Below are positions 28,817 to 38,006 of a DNA stretch of 64,000 bases, piece by piece. A model generated the notes under the pieces. The model saw only the letters and a program-made list of their open reading frames with translations, did not search any database and was not told where the DNA came from. The stretch is from positions 1 to 64,000 of the forward strand of contig CALSPS010000002.1 of the NCBI GenBank assembly GCA_943788295.1, in the 5' to 3' direction. Both the position numbers and the translations under genes were made by a program. The stretch is from MGIIa-L1 sp002502605 (GTDB lineage Archaea; Thermoplasmatota; Poseidoniia; Poseidoniales; Poseidoniaceae). The first letter of the stretch is position 1, and every line of letters starts with the position of its first letter.

Positions 28817-29479
28817 TCAGGCCTGTTCATTTTCGTCTTCGATTAATTTGGCATCACCGGGTCGGTGAAATCGCCAGCATCGAATTGGAGTTGTGGCCTT
28901 GCCTTTGCTGTGATGGGCATAGGTGGGTGGTAATCTGAATTCTGTTTCTAACATCACCTCGCCGTCATAACCGTGTTCCTTCGCCATTGCAATCAAATGG
29001 CGTGCTTTGGCGCTATGAAGCACATGAACGGCTGTTGCACCCAACGAGAATGCGAATTCAAGCAGTGGGCGATCCGCCCTTGCGCTTTGTACGCCCCAAG
29101 GAGGGTTCATGATCACCAAATCGATTGGTTGTTCGATTTCAATTTGTTCAGGTCCAATCATCGCATGGACCGTTGTCGCCGAACCAGCGACTCGCTTGTC
29201 AATCTTCGAGGCGTTGGCCTCTGCGACGGCATGTGCGGATGAATCGCCTTCGATCAGGGTCACATGTTCAGCGCCAAGCAAAAGGGTTGCAAGGCCGAGA
29301 ATTCCGTTGCCCGCAGCTAGGTCGACAATGTGCTTGCCCTGCACATCGTCGACTTGGTCCACACCGAGCATCCAGTAAGCAGCAAGGTCGCCCTCTGTAG
29401 CGTATTGCTCAAGTTCGACTCGCAGACAAGGGTGGGGCTTGAGCTTTGACAATTCAATAGCCAAATGCTTCGGCCGCAT
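28817..29479 (-). CDS. METTL5-like rRNA adenine-N6 methyltransferase (COG2263)
   Basis: 220 aa. The N-terminus LKPHPCLRVELEQYATEGDLAAYWML is typical of METTL5/COG2263 proteins. The SAM-binding motif I is VDLAAGNGILGLATLLLGA near residue 51, and the catalytic NPPW-type motif (VIMNPPWGVQS) is near 124, where the family usually has NPPF. The family methylates an adenine of small-subunit rRNA in eukaryotes, and archaeal members are assumed to act similarly. Its stop lies 101 bases before the Csl4-RRM start, and its ATG lies five bases after the stop of the zinc-ribbon gene, so the three probably form one transcript. Confidence 0.85.
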   Translation of the reverse strand: MRPKHLAIELSKLKPHPCLRVELEQYATEGDLAAYWMLGVDQVDDVQGKHIVDLAAGNGILGLATLLLGAEHVTLIEGDSSAHAVAEANASKIDKRVAGSATTVHAMIGPEQIEIEQPIDLVIMNPPWGVQSARADRPLLEFAFSLGATAVHVLHSAKARHLIAMAKEHGYDGEVMLETEFRLPPTYAHHSKGKATTPIRCWRFHRPGDAKLIEDENEQA

Positions 29480-29484
29480 TCAAC

Positions 29485-29691
29485 TCACCAGCGTGGCGGT
29501 TGTTGTTGGAATTGGTTGTTTGCTGCGTATTGCTGTTGGGCTGCTTGCATTTGCAAACGCATGTAATGAATTTGTTCTGCTTCTTGGCGAAGGCGAAGAA
29601 GAAGTTGTTCGCCAGGTTGCTGATTTCCACAAAACCTGCAGAAGCGAATGCCGTCTTGGTGCTGTTGTCCGCAGTTGATACAGAATCCCAT
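29485..29691 (-). CDS. Small zinc-ribbon protein with glutamine-rich tail
   Basis: 68 aa. The N-terminus has a complete zinc ribbon, CINCG...CRFCG, in the first 21 residues. It is followed by a helix (LLLRLRQEAEQIHYMRLQM) and a glutamine/asparagine-rich tail ending QPPRW. ATG 29691 has a clear ribosome-binding site (TTGGAGG, eight bases upstream). It immediately precedes the METTL5-like gene, so a role in RNA or protein binding is plausible, but no function is known to me. Confidence 0.75.
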   Translation of the reverse strand: MGFCINCGQQHQDGIRFCRFCGNQQPGEQLLLRLRQEAEQIHYMRLQMQAAQQQYAANNQFQQQPPRW

Positions 29692-29737
29692 GGTGGTGCC
29701 TCCAATGTGGTGTCAGGTCGAGCGGTATTGAATCTTG

Positions 29738-30838
29738 TCATTCCATCGTCGCCAACTGAAGGAAGACGGGCCATGTTTCGAACCCGACGGCAGTTGCACG
29801 TTCGTTGATCTCTTCCCAACGTGGATCATCCATCATTTCATTGGGTTCCACGCCAGCCGCCAGTAAGCCGTTGACAAGTTCTCTGAATTCGATTTCAATA
29901 TCCGACATTTGCTCTCCAGGTTCCTCTTCAATCACCGGCATAGGGACATTTTCTTTGTTCTCCTCAGGGCTCATGACAGGTGCTGGTGTTTCAACAACTT
30001 GCGAGGCAGTTGGTTCCGGCGCGCTGCCTGATGGAAGAGGTACGAAAACGTGCTCGGGCGTAGCGGGGCTTGTTGGCAGGGGTGCTTGCTCAACGTTTAC
30101 TTCACCGTCTTCATTGGGCGAAACATGAGGTTCAGCCTCATCGGCTATGCCAGCGATAAGGTCGGTTGAGAAAGCGTCCATCATGGCGTCCATGCTTTCT
30201 TCTTTAACGGGCGCAGGTGCAGGTGCTGGCATCTCTTCAGCAGTGGCTTGACTGATGGTTTGCTTTTTCTCCAACCGTCCAACTCCGAGCACTTCTGCCT
30301 GCTGACGGGCCAATTCTGCCGCTTGTCGCCTTGGCAGGCTTACGAAACACTTCCCTGGAATGCTTTGAGGCGGGAAGGGGAGGTAGTAGCGTTCAAGAGC
30401 ATCGAGCGAGGGGTGTCGAAAGCACATGATGCGCTGAGTCTCAAAACCGCGTTGTGCTGGATTGTCAACCGAATAAGGCAGAGCAGTCACTTCAACAGAA
30501 CTGCGAAGCCATCCTTCGTTGGTGACGAGGTGCTGCATCCAAGGGCCCATATCAGGTGTTGCTAAGTCGACGAATTGAAATGAAGCACTTCGTGGATCAA
30601 AGCCTTGATCTTCGAGCAAATGTGCTCCAGCACGAGGGCGGTGGAAGACCGTTAAGACGGGTTGTCCATGTTCGATCATATCGCCGTGCAATTCGAGCAA
30701 CTTTCGTTCTTTACGAGGACACATGAGCATCACGGTCATGCGGCTTGAGGCAGGGTCCCAGATCTCACCCCAGCGTGTATCTGCCTCATTCTTGAGTTGA
30801 CCAAGGGTCATGTCCGGAATCATTGCGGTAATACCCAT
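29738..30838 (-). CDS. Unknown protein with acidic, proline-rich C-terminal half
   Basis: 366 aa from ATG 30838. The longer frame to 31027 overlaps asd and is low-complexity shadow sequence. The N-terminal half (about 185 residues) looks globular and alpha/beta (MTVMLMCPRKERKLLELHGD, VTALPYSVDNPAQRGFETQ, ALERYYLPFPPQ). It is followed by a linker rich in Pro, Ala, Glu and Val and a short conserved-looking C-terminus (FRELVNGLLAAGVEPNEMMD, ATAVGFETWPVFLQLATME). There is no signal peptide or transmembrane helix. It lies between asd and the zinc-ribbon gene. I do not recognise the family. Confidence 0.65.
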   Translation of the reverse strand: MGITAMIPDMTLGQLKNEADTRWGEIWDPASSRMTVMLMCPRKERKLLELHGDMIEHGQPVLTVFHRPRAGAHLLEDQGFDPRSASFQFVDLATPDMGPWMQHLVTNEGWLRSSVEVTALPYSVDNPAQRGFETQRIMCFRHPSLDALERYYLPFPPQSIPGKCFVSLPRRQAAELARQQAEVLGVGRLEKKQTISQATAEEMPAPAPAPVKEESMDAMMDAFSTDLIAGIADEAEPHVSPNEDGEVNVEQAPLPTSPATPEHVFVPLPSGSAPEPTASQVVETPAPVMSPEENKENVPMPVIEEEPGEQMSDIEIEFRELVNGLLAAGVEPNEMMDDPRWEEINERATAVGFETWPVFLQLATME

Positions 30839-30878
30839 GCTCGCACCAATTCCGTGGGGGTGATGAACGCATTTATGC

Positions 30879-31949
30879 CTACTGCTGTTTCGGGAGCCTT
30901 TGTTCGATGTAGGCCTGCTCTGCCAACAACATGGTACCGCCTGCAGCGCCACGGATTGTGTTGTGTGAATAGGCTGAAAATTCAACGGTTGTCGAATCCA
31001 CCATGCGAACTGGGCCGATGACCACACTCATTCCGGCTTTCAAATCATGAGTTGGGTCTGGGTCTGAAAGGAAGTGTTCTCCATTTCCCCAAAGGTGCGC
31101 CTCTGGGTCGATGCTTGCCACCCTCTGCATGGAGCGCAGTGGCGCACTTGGGCAATCAAGGAGGGCTTGAGTAAAATTGTGAGCGTCCAAGGCTGCGTTC
31201 ACCTCGCTGAGGGTCACTGGTTCAGCAAACGTCACTTGAGCGAAGATCTGATGACCATTCATTCGTGTCACACGGCGGCATTCCACCTCAACTTCGAAAC
31301 CTGCGGACAGCACGTGAAGCAGTTCAGCAGTTGTCTTCTCCGCTTCACCAGGGATTTCGCTTGGGTGATCGCCATCCAGTGCAGATTGACTTTGAAGTAA
31401 GCCGTAGCCTGCGCCTGAAAGTGCTTGTTCGCTCCTCATCCGTACATTGGTTATGGAAAAGGCATGGTGGAGTGCAGCTGTTGGTACGGCGAGTGGAATC
31501 AGTGTGCAATTTGTTGCGCATGCTAACCCGTACCCATCGCTTCCGAAATCGGCCAGATGTTGAGGATTGATGTCTGAGATCACCAACGGGACACCATCGC
31601 ACCGTCGAAAAGCGCTTGAATTAGAAAACACAGCAATACCGGCTAAGGCAAGGTTGCGTTCGAGCGGGTCTGCAACCTCCGCAGGTACACAAGAAAAAGC
31701 AACGGTGATGCCTATTTCCTTGAGGTGAGCAATGAGGTTGTCATCTTCTGCATCAAGGACCTTGAGGTGAGGCAATTGTGGCCTGTTCTGTTCAAGGCCC
31801 CATGGAATTGAGTCAAGCGAAGCACCTGCTGTGCGTTTGCTCCCGACCACGGCGCTGAGGCGGAACCATGGATGGTTCACAAGACGTTGTTGCATGCGTT
31901 GAGCAACCAATCCCGACGCACCTAGGACTGCGGTGTGGTGGCGTCCCAT
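30879..31949 (-). CDS. asd: Aspartate-semialdehyde dehydrogenase
   Basis: 356 aa. The N-terminal NADP-binding loop is VLGASGLVAQRM, the substrate or phosphate region includes FSNSSAFRR near residue 110, and the active-site cysteine lies in ACATNCTLIPLA near 144-150. A second substrate motif SGAGYGL is near 200 and RVTRMNGHQIFAQV near 260. It reduces aspartyl phosphate to aspartate semialdehyde, the branch point to threonine, methionine and lysine, and this sequence type is the archaeal/fungal branch of the family. It is a single gene here; aspartokinase is not in the window. The length is normal and nothing looks broken. Confidence 0.92.
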   Translation of the reverse strand: MGRHHTAVLGASGLVAQRMQQRLVNHPWFRLSAVVGSKRTAGASLDSIPWGLEQNRPQLPHLKVLDAEDDNLIAHLKEIGITVAFSCVPAEVADPLERNLALAGIAVFSNSSAFRRCDGVPLVISDINPQHLADFGSDGYGLACATNCTLIPLAVPTAALHHAFSITNVRMRSEQALSGAGYGLLQSQSALDGDHPSEIPGEAEKTTAELLHVLSAGFEVEVECRRVTRMNGHQIFAQVTFAEPVTLSEVNAALDAHNFTQALLDCPSAPLRSMQRVASIDPEAHLWGNGEHFLSDPDPTHDLKAGMSVVIGPVRMVDSTTVEFSAYSHNTIRGAAGGTMLLAEQAYIEQRLPKQQ

Positions 31950-31984
31950 GCTTTAGCCTCCCTCTTGCCTGTTTTGAGACTTGT

Positions 31985-32722
31985 TCATTGTTCGATGCTC
32001 AAATTCCCTTCCCCTTCAACAGAATGGGGCGGAGTTTTGAAAATTCTACGAACAAGCAATTTTCTCAAAATGTTCCAACCGTCCTTGACAGAACCGAGCT
32101 TTGCTTCCCCCAAGCGTTTGGAATATCGAATGGGAATCTGGGCAATTTCAAGGTGTTCTAAAACGCATGAAGTGTACATCTCAGCCTCGATTTCAAAGCG
32201 CATGGAATTCAATTTCAACGCCTGAATCGAGCGTCGGTTAAACGCCCAATACCCAGTGCATAAATCAGGCATAGGTACGCCGTAAAGAGCAACAGCACAC
32301 CATGTTAACAAGTGGTTTCCAAAGTAATTGACACGGGTCATCGCATCGGGGTCCATCGCACCTTTTAGCCGGTCTCCAACGGCAACATCAGCTTTTTCTA
32401 GAGCCTTCAACATGCGAATCATTTCCTCTGGATGATACGTTCCATCGGCATCCAACATCACCAATGCATCATCGCCGCTTTGTAAGAAAGCCGAGAATCC
32501 CTGGCGCATAGCCACTCCTTTCCCTCTCCCATGTTGACGCATCGTCTTACAGTTGAGTTGTTTCGCGATTTCGATGGTACCATCGTCGCTTCCACCATCG
32601 ACAACAAGAATGGAAACCATCCAGCCCGAGGCACGGAGTTGTTCGATGGGAATCCTCGGAACCACCTCTGCGATTCCCTCGGCCTCGTCCAAGGTGGGAA
32701 GGAGCACCGTGACGCTCTTCAT
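31985..32722 (-). CDS. GT2 family glycosyltransferase (dolichol-phosphate sugar synthase-like)
   Basis: 245 aa from ATG 32722 (MKSVTVLLPTLDEAEG); the longer frame is shadow of the neighbouring gene. GT-A fold motifs are LVVDGGSDDGT near residue 38, GRGKGVAMRQGF and the metal-binding LDADGTYHPEE near 86-97, then CTGYWAFNRRS near 150. These match dolichol-phosphate mannosyl/glucosyl transferases and AglJ-type enzymes that load a sugar on a lipid carrier. There is no C-terminal transmembrane domain. It follows a polytopic GT-C-like gene on the same strand with a 49-base gap, so the pair probably acts in lipid-linked glycosylation of surface proteins. Confidence 0.88.
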   Translation of the reverse strand: MKSVTVLLPTLDEAEGIAEVVPRIPIEQLRASGWMVSILVVDGGSDDGTIEIAKQLNCKTMRQHGRGKGVAMRQGFSAFLQSGDDALVMLDADGTYHPEEMIRMLKALEKADVAVGDRLKGAMDPDAMTRVNYFGNHLLTWCAVALYGVPMPDLCTGYWAFNRRSIQALKLNSMRFEIEAEMYTSCVLEHLEIAQIPIRYSKRLGEAKLGSVKDGWNILRKLLVRRIFKTPPHSVEGEGNLSIEQ

Positions 32723-32771
32723 GGTGTGAGGAATCGCTTTGATGTTTTCATCGCTTCGCTCAAAACCCCGT

Positions 32772-35093
32772 TTAGACCCTGAATTCCAGCCAATGCATGC
32801 GCAACCCAGTGCGGTCAAGCAGGGCGTCACCGCGGCCGGAGAACCCGATTGGATTGATCCAACGCCGATTCGAAGAACTGTCAGCATCCCAAACAAATTC
32901 CAGTGTTTGGGTTCCTTCGCTCAAGTTTACGTTTTCAATGCAGGCTGAATGCCAGCCTGAATTGAGGTCGTTGAACGTTTCATTGTGCTGGTCAAGCATG
33001 ATTGTAACCCCTTCGAGGTTCCCAACCGCTTCAAACACCATGCACAACCGGCCAGCAGGCATGGTTTGTTCTTGGAACTTGAATGAAAGTGATGTGTCCA
33101 CTGATTCGATCAGAAAAGGTCGATCGTTACCGAGTTCGAACGGATCCCTGAATCGATGGTCTGCCCACGGGTCGATTCTCGTGATGCACCCCTTCTTGCA
33201 CGAATCTTCGTCGAAGGAAGTAAACTGATGCACCTCACTTTGACCAGAGCCATCGAAGGCCCAAAGCGCACTGCCGTGATGTTCGACAAGCATCGACCAA
33301 TGCGATGAGCGAGCAAGATACCAACCGACGGTGCCGAGCGGGGAAGACACAGCATGAGTGATGTTGAGGGCCTTGATCGCCTCATGGTGATCTCCAAACA
33401 CAGCAGAGGTGGCTTCAGATTGAATCGAGGATTCAAGCTGGACCAAGCCAAGTGTTGGTAAACTGGTGAATTGGATGTGGGTTGGTGCATCCAAAACATA
33501 ACCCCATTGAGCGTTTTCGGAGAACACAATGCTCCCGTCTGGTAGCCCTTCAATCGCTTCCATGAGGTCGATATCGCCCTGTCCAATGGGTCGCAATTCA
33601 TCATGCTCGCTGACTTGGATCAACAGCAAATTACCAATGATGATTCCAAGGATGACGCTTGCCATGAGTCCTGTTGAAATTTTGTGGTGAAGGTGAGGGT
33701 CCCATCCAATGCCCATGAAGCCTCTTTTTTGATCAACGGCAGTCAAATTCGTAGCATCGCTCCACAAGAGGCCAAGCAATGCGGCCAACGGTATGTGGAA
33801 GGCATGCAAACCCATTGAATACAGCACATAAGAAAGCAGGGAGAGGATCGGGATTTGTTCTAATCCCTCGATGAGGTGAATGCCACTCAACAACCATAAT
33901 CCTGCAAACCAAGTGCTCAGGAGCATCCCTTCGACCGTCCCGCGCAGTCGCCACGATGCGAGTAACCCGCCTGTTAAAAGCAGCAAATTGTAGGTGATTA
34001 ATGGGCGTCCACCCTGCCAACCATATTCGGCAAACACAGCGGCGTCAAGCATTCGAGGGGCCAGAATGAGCAAGGCAATCGCTGCAGCCCCAGTGAGTAA
34101 AGTTGCGCTTGTGATCAATATTTTCTGAACGTTTGCGCTGTACTTTTCATCCAACCGAAGTCCGATGAGAAGATGCGCTGCCATCAGCATCCCAAGGTAG
34201 ATTGCTCCCGTAGGATGAATCAACGCAACGCAAAGGAAAGCCAACACGAAGCCCCGGGTATGGTGCTTTGCTCTGGTTGCAGACGGTCGTAGCAAGACCA
34301 AAAGACCCACAACTAATCCAAGTTGGCTGGCGACGGTGGGGTATCCTGAATCAAATGTTTTGGCAAATAATCCGGCTCCAAAGGCCATGGCAAGCATCCC
34401 ATGCGCTCCAGCGCCCTGACGGTCCATCGCTCCTCCGACACCAAGAACCAAGGCAAAAAGGCTGTAGTGGCCAAGGTGGAACACGGCTTGTCCGGATGAC
34501 AATCCAAGGGTGATCTGCAGCCATGCAGCAAGCGATGGAAACGCTGGAGGGTAGGTCCAAAACCCTTCATTGGTACCGGGCAAAGCCATGCCCCCCGTGC
34601 TTTGTATCTGCCCACTCAACATCGAAAATCCAATCCAATCAACACCAAACGGAAGATCTTGCAAAAAGGGCAGCGTCAAGCAACTTAGTGCCGCCACAAG
34701 GCCGATTCCAAACATCCACGGTTGCCGGTTCGACTGGAACCACCGTTGTGCAGTCACCTCCTCGCTCAATGTAGTTTCTTCCTTTGAAATCACTTCACCA
34801 TGCATGGCGGCTTCCAAAGCCTGCCATGGAGTGAGTTTTCTTTTTTCATCAACCCTGCGTTGAATATGGGCTAATGCTGCGGTGTTGAGCAACAACAGCC
34901 CTGCACTCATTAACCCCCAAGTCCACAAATCTGAATACAACAATATTCCGCTGAATCCGTAGACAAGCAAAAGCCCTAGCGAAGGGGTGAGCATTGCTCT
35001 ACGAATTCGATCTGCACTCCCATCCAATACCCTACTCATGGCGTAACCGGGAAGTGCCGTGACCGCCAACAAGAGCAGCACGGTGATGAGCAT
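32772..35093 (-). CDS. Large polytopic membrane protein, GT-C glycosyltransferase-like
   Basis: 773 aa. About a dozen hydrophobic helices fill residues 1-480 (starting MLITVLLLLAVTALPGYAMS, then LGLLLVYGFSGILLY), and a soluble C-terminal part of about 270 residues is likely extracellular (GSIVFSENAQWGYVLD, FEAVGNLEGVTIMLDQ). The extracellular loop after helix 4 contains FGVDWIGFSMLSG and NEGFWTYPPAFPSLAAWLQ, the pattern seen in GT-C membrane transferases that use lipid-linked sugars. It is coupled to the GT2 gene downstream. The start ATG 35093 overlaps or nearly meets the divergent M23-like gene. The exact donor and acceptor are unknown. Confidence 0.75.
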   Translation of the reverse strand: MLITVLLLLAVTALPGYAMSRVLDGSADRIRRAMLTPSLGLLLVYGFSGILLYSDLWTWGLMSAGLLLLNTAALAHIQRRVDEKRKLTPWQALEAAMHGEVISKEETTLSEEVTAQRWFQSNRQPWMFGIGLVAALSCLTLPFLQDLPFGVDWIGFSMLSGQIQSTGGMALPGTNEGFWTYPPAFPSLAAWLQITLGLSSGQAVFHLGHYSLFALVLGVGGAMDRQGAGAHGMLAMAFGAGLFAKTFDSGYPTVASQLGLVVGLLVLLRPSATRAKHHTRGFVLAFLCVALIHPTGAIYLGMLMAAHLLIGLRLDEKYSANVQKILITSATLLTGAAAIALLILAPRMLDAAVFAEYGWQGGRPLITYNLLLLTGGLLASWRLRGTVEGMLLSTWFAGLWLLSGIHLIEGLEQIPILSLLSYVLYSMGLHAFHIPLAALLGLLWSDATNLTAVDQKRGFMGIGWDPHLHHKISTGLMASVILGIIIGNLLLIQVSEHDELRPIGQGDIDLMEAIEGLPDGSIVFSENAQWGYVLDAPTHIQFTSLPTLGLVQLESSIQSEATSAVFGDHHEAIKALNITHAVSSPLGTVGWYLARSSHWSMLVEHHGSALWAFDGSGQSEVHQFTSFDEDSCKKGCITRIDPWADHRFRDPFELGNDRPFLIESVDTSLSFKFQEQTMPAGRLCMVFEAVGNLEGVTIMLDQHNETFNDLNSGWHSACIENVNLSEGTQTLEFVWDADSSSNRRWINPIGFSGRGDALLDRTGLRMHWLEFRV

Positions 35094-35139
35094 GGGTGAG
35101 CATCAAGGTTCAGGCTTTGATTCTTCGGCCAACAATCAA

Positions 35140-35778
35140 ATGAAACGGCTCAATACGAGGCACATGGGCACGGAGCGGAAGGAATTTGCCCCAGTTGTCA
35201 TTTTGGATGAACCGTACTGGGTCTTCAATTTCACACGAGGTCCTCCAGCAGATTGGGATTGCCCTTTCACTTACCAAATCGGCCGCTACGATGAAGTTCG
35301 GCCAGGCATGTACACCACGCCTTTGTTTGGAGGTGAACGAGACCTCCACGTCGGCATCGATCTTGGCGGGCCAGCAGGTACACCGGTCCATTCTTTTGCC
35401 GAGGGGAACATTCACTCATTCGGCATCAATTCCGAAGATGGTTCCTACGGGCCAACCATCGTCGTTGAATACGAACTTTCATGGCCGCCAACGCCGATGG
35501 ATGCAAACCCTATGCGCAAAGTGTGGGCTCTTTATGGCCATCTTTCGACAGAGAGTCTTGACGGTCTCGCACCTGGCCAGCGCGTTCAAAGCGGTGCTCG
35601 CATCGCCACGATGGGAAAAAAGCACGAAAATGGAGGGTGGGAGCCGCACGTCCATTTTCAACTTTCATTGGTTGAGCCTGTCGTTCCCGATTTGCCGGGA
35701 GTCGTGCGTCGAGCAGACCGTGAACAGGCTATGATCGACTACCCAGACCCTCGCTTGGTGCTTGGTGCGTTGTACTGA
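35140..35778 (+). CDS. M23/LytM-like peptidase domain protein
   Basis: About 212 aa from ATG 35140; in-frame ATGs at 35092 and 35164 are alternatives, and I chose 35140 to limit overlap with the divergent GT-C gene. It has the LytM zinc-site pattern H-x3-D (LHVGIDLGGPAGTPVHSFAEG region), then the conserved YGHLS, LAPGQRVQSGARIATMG and HVHFQLSL (H-x-H). There is no signal peptide at this start. M23 enzymes normally cut peptidoglycan cross-bridges, which archaea lack, so here the target may be another protein or polysaccharide, or the domain may not be catalytic. It converges on the PGI/PMI gene. Confidence 0.78.
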   Translation: MKRLNTRHMGTERKEFAPVVILDEPYWVFNFTRGPPADWDCPFTYQIGRYDEVRPGMYTTPLFGGERDLHVGIDLGGPAGTPVHSFAEGNIHSFGINSEDGSYGPTIVVEYELSWPPTPMDANPMRKVWALYGHLSTESLDGLAPGQRVQSGARIATMGKKHENGGWEPHVHFQLSLVEPVVPDLPGVVRRADREQAMIDYPDPRLVLGALY

Positions 35779-36873
35779 TCAGTCGACTGAATCAAGGTGT
35801 GCCTTGAGTGCGGAAATTGGCCCGATTGACGCAGGATCTTTGCCGTGCAGGAATGAGAGAGCCAACGAGATCCAGTCCGTCAAGATGCAGAGGTGAAGCA
35901 TCGATTCAAGCAAAGTTTTGCCCTCCCCTTCGATTTTCCAGGCATAATCTGTTGCCGCATGGGCAATCATCCAATCCATTCGTTGTTGAACGCGCTGATG
36001 CATTCCCTTCCAGGTGAGCAACAGAACAACGTGTTCAATTCCAGCCGAATCTCGATCTTCACCAATGCCTCCCCAAGCTACACTTTCATTGTGGTTCATC
36101 TCCGGGACGATTCCAACCCGGGCGAATCTCGCAGCATTTTCATTCAATTGGTTCTTGAATCGGTTGAGGGCAGGGGTCATTTCTGTCGGGCCGATCAGGG
36201 CGATTGGTCGGTCCACCATGCACATGGCAAGTTGAACAATGTCGCCTTCAGGGTCTTCAAGAATGTCAAAGCCTTCCATGGCGGTTTGGAGCCGTTGAAG
36301 CATCATTTCATCAGCGCCTTCAGGCGGAGTTGGGAGCGCGCCTAGATGACGCAAGAGGACGATTTGTCGGCTGAACAGGTGTCCAAATGCACTTCGAGGT
36401 GGTTGACCGCCGACCGATGGGATGAGGTGGCAATTGGGATAGAGTTCGGGAAGGCCAGCAAGAACACCGCCTGTTGAAACAACCACCACTGTTGCTCCTG
36501 CCTTGAGAACGGTTTCGGTCGCTTCAAGGGTCTCTTCTGTGTTGCCACTGTGTGATGTTGCAAGCACAAGCCAAGCGGGCGTCCACCAAGCAGGTGCGGA
36601 GTAATCTCGTTGAACATGAACGGGCATTTTTCCTTGGAATTGTGCTAGGCCTGAAAGGAACTCCCCCCCCACGCCGGAGCCTCCCATGCCGAGGCATAGG
36701 ACGCCAGCCCATCGTTGACGACAAAGTGATTCAAGCCATTCAAACTGTTCAAGAGTGACGTGATTGAACCCCTTGCGCAGATCCTCAACAAAGGCTCGAG
36801 TGAAATCAATCATCCCCTCATGATCAAGCGCTAAAGCAAGGTCAACCAGGCTGGTGTTTTCTTCGGGAATCAT
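35779..36873 (-). CDS. Bifunctional phosphoglucose/phosphomannose isomerase (SIS-domain)
   Basis: 364 aa with two SIS domains: CLGMGGSGVGGEFLSGL near residue 62, ATSHSGNTEETLEA near 107, and C-terminal AHLDSVD after HGKDPASIGPISALK. The GGSG, SHSGNTEET and WGGIGEDRDSAGIEHVVLL segments fit archaeal bifunctional PGI/PMI. It interconverts fructose-6-phosphate with glucose-6-phosphate and mannose-6-phosphate, feeding glycolysis and glycan precursors. Its ATG overlaps the TGA of the NMD3 gene by four bases, so the two are translationally coupled. Confidence 0.88.
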   Translation of the reverse strand: MIPEENTSLVDLALALDHEGMIDFTRAFVEDLRKGFNHVTLEQFEWLESLCRQRWAGVLCLGMGGSGVGGEFLSGLAQFQGKMPVHVQRDYSAPAWWTPAWLVLATSHSGNTEETLEATETVLKAGATVVVVSTGGVLAGLPELYPNCHLIPSVGGQPPRSAFGHLFSRQIVLLRHLGALPTPPEGADEMMLQRLQTAMEGFDILEDPEGDIVQLAMCMVDRPIALIGPTEMTPALNRFKNQLNENAARFARVGIVPEMNHNESVAWGGIGEDRDSAGIEHVVLLLTWKGMHQRVQQRMDWMIAHAATDYAWKIEGEGKTLLESMLHLCILTDWISLALSFLHGKDPASIGPISALKAHLDSVD

Positions 36874-37946
36874 GACTGCTTCCCTCCTTCCTCATCGCAA
36901 CCAAGGTGGTGCAGGGCAAGCCATTCACCTTCGATTTTTGTAGCCCTGAGGGGTCGAGTTTTGACATGATCCCATGGCAATCGTATCGAAGTCATCTGCC
37001 ATGTGGTTGGGTCCAAGAATTCACCAACAGAATCGTCTTGGGTGATCAATTCAACCATTATGTGGTCTTTCATCTGAGCAACAACGTTGGCCGATTCCAA
37101 ATCTCGCCAACTCGCTCCTGTGCGTTCCTGTCGATCGATTCTGCTCATGATGGCACCCTCTTTTGTCCAGGTGGCTGGGCGCCAAAAATGGTTCCTCCAC
37201 CTCAGCACATCACCGATGTCGTAACCGGGTTTTCTGTACAATAATGTGAGTCTTGTGACGTCGATTCCATCCTTTCGGCCGACAGTCGTATTGGATTCTG
37301 CCACTTGACCTCCATGTTCACTGACCAAGTGCCTGCCCCATGTTCGGGCAAGGCCCTTGCTTCCGAGCACAATGTCATAACCACCTGTGACCGGTCCTTC
37401 TGAAGTAATGAAAAACATTGGATCATCGGCGAGTTCCTCCAACACCTTGTCGAGTGTTGCTCGTAATCCTGTGAATTCTTCTTCACTTAGCCGCCGGCCG
37501 GTCGAGCGCAATTGAACCGTTGCTTCGAAGTAATTCCCTGCGCGCCGGGTGCATGTAAGGCAGACGCCGTTTGCCATACGGGCCCGCATGGTGTGCTCTT
37601 CTTTGAACAGTAAATCCTCAATGACGCCTTCGACTTGAACATGCAAGAGGGTATGGCGATCTGAAACCGTGCGGGTATCAAGTGCCAATCCGATGTCTTC
37701 CGCATCCTTGTGGAAATGGACATGGCGTTGGATCAATTCATCCCAAATTTCCTCTTCTGAAATTTGAACCCATTTCCCTTGAATTTCAACAATGCCACAC
37801 CGTGCACATCGGACCCACGGTATGTTTTCAGGGACCTTGACTAATTTGACGCGTTTTCGGACGCAGGGTTCACACATTCGTTCCCCATACAGCGGAGGAT
37901 CTGCACCACAGACAAGACAAAATTCGCCTCCAAGGTTGCCTGCCAT
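36870..37946 (-). CDS. nmd3: NMD3 family 60S/50S ribosomal export or assembly protein
   Basis: 358 aa. The N-terminus has the paired zinc-binding sites of NMD3: CLVCGADPPLYGERMCEPC and CARCGIVEIQGKW. The middle contains the domain with TCTRRAGNYFEATVQLRSTGRRL near residue 140 and GYDIVLGSKGLARTWGR near 190, and then the OB/SH3-like C-terminal part. In eukaryotes NMD3 is the nuclear export adaptor of the large ribosomal subunit, and archaeal homologues probably act in late large-subunit assembly. It sits downstream of ccmD and is coupled to the isomerase. Confidence 0.92.
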   Translation of the reverse strand: MAGNLGGEFCLVCGADPPLYGERMCEPCVRKRVKLVKVPENIPWVRCARCGIVEIQGKWVQISEEEIWDELIQRHVHFHKDAEDIGLALDTRTVSDRHTLLHVQVEGVIEDLLFKEEHTMRARMANGVCLTCTRRAGNYFEATVQLRSTGRRLSEEEFTGLRATLDKVLEELADDPMFFITSEGPVTGGYDIVLGSKGLARTWGRHLVSEHGGQVAESNTTVGRKDGIDVTRLTLLYRKPGYDIGDVLRWRNHFWRPATWTKEGAIMSRIDRQERTGASWRDLESANVVAQMKDHIMVELITQDDSVGEFLDPTTWQMTSIRLPWDHVKTRPLRATKIEGEWLALHHLGCDEEGGKQS

Positions 37947-38006
37947 ACGATTGCCTCATGTTGACGCTTGTGGTTCTCGCTTTGAACCTGTGGCTTGCGC
38001 AGAGCC

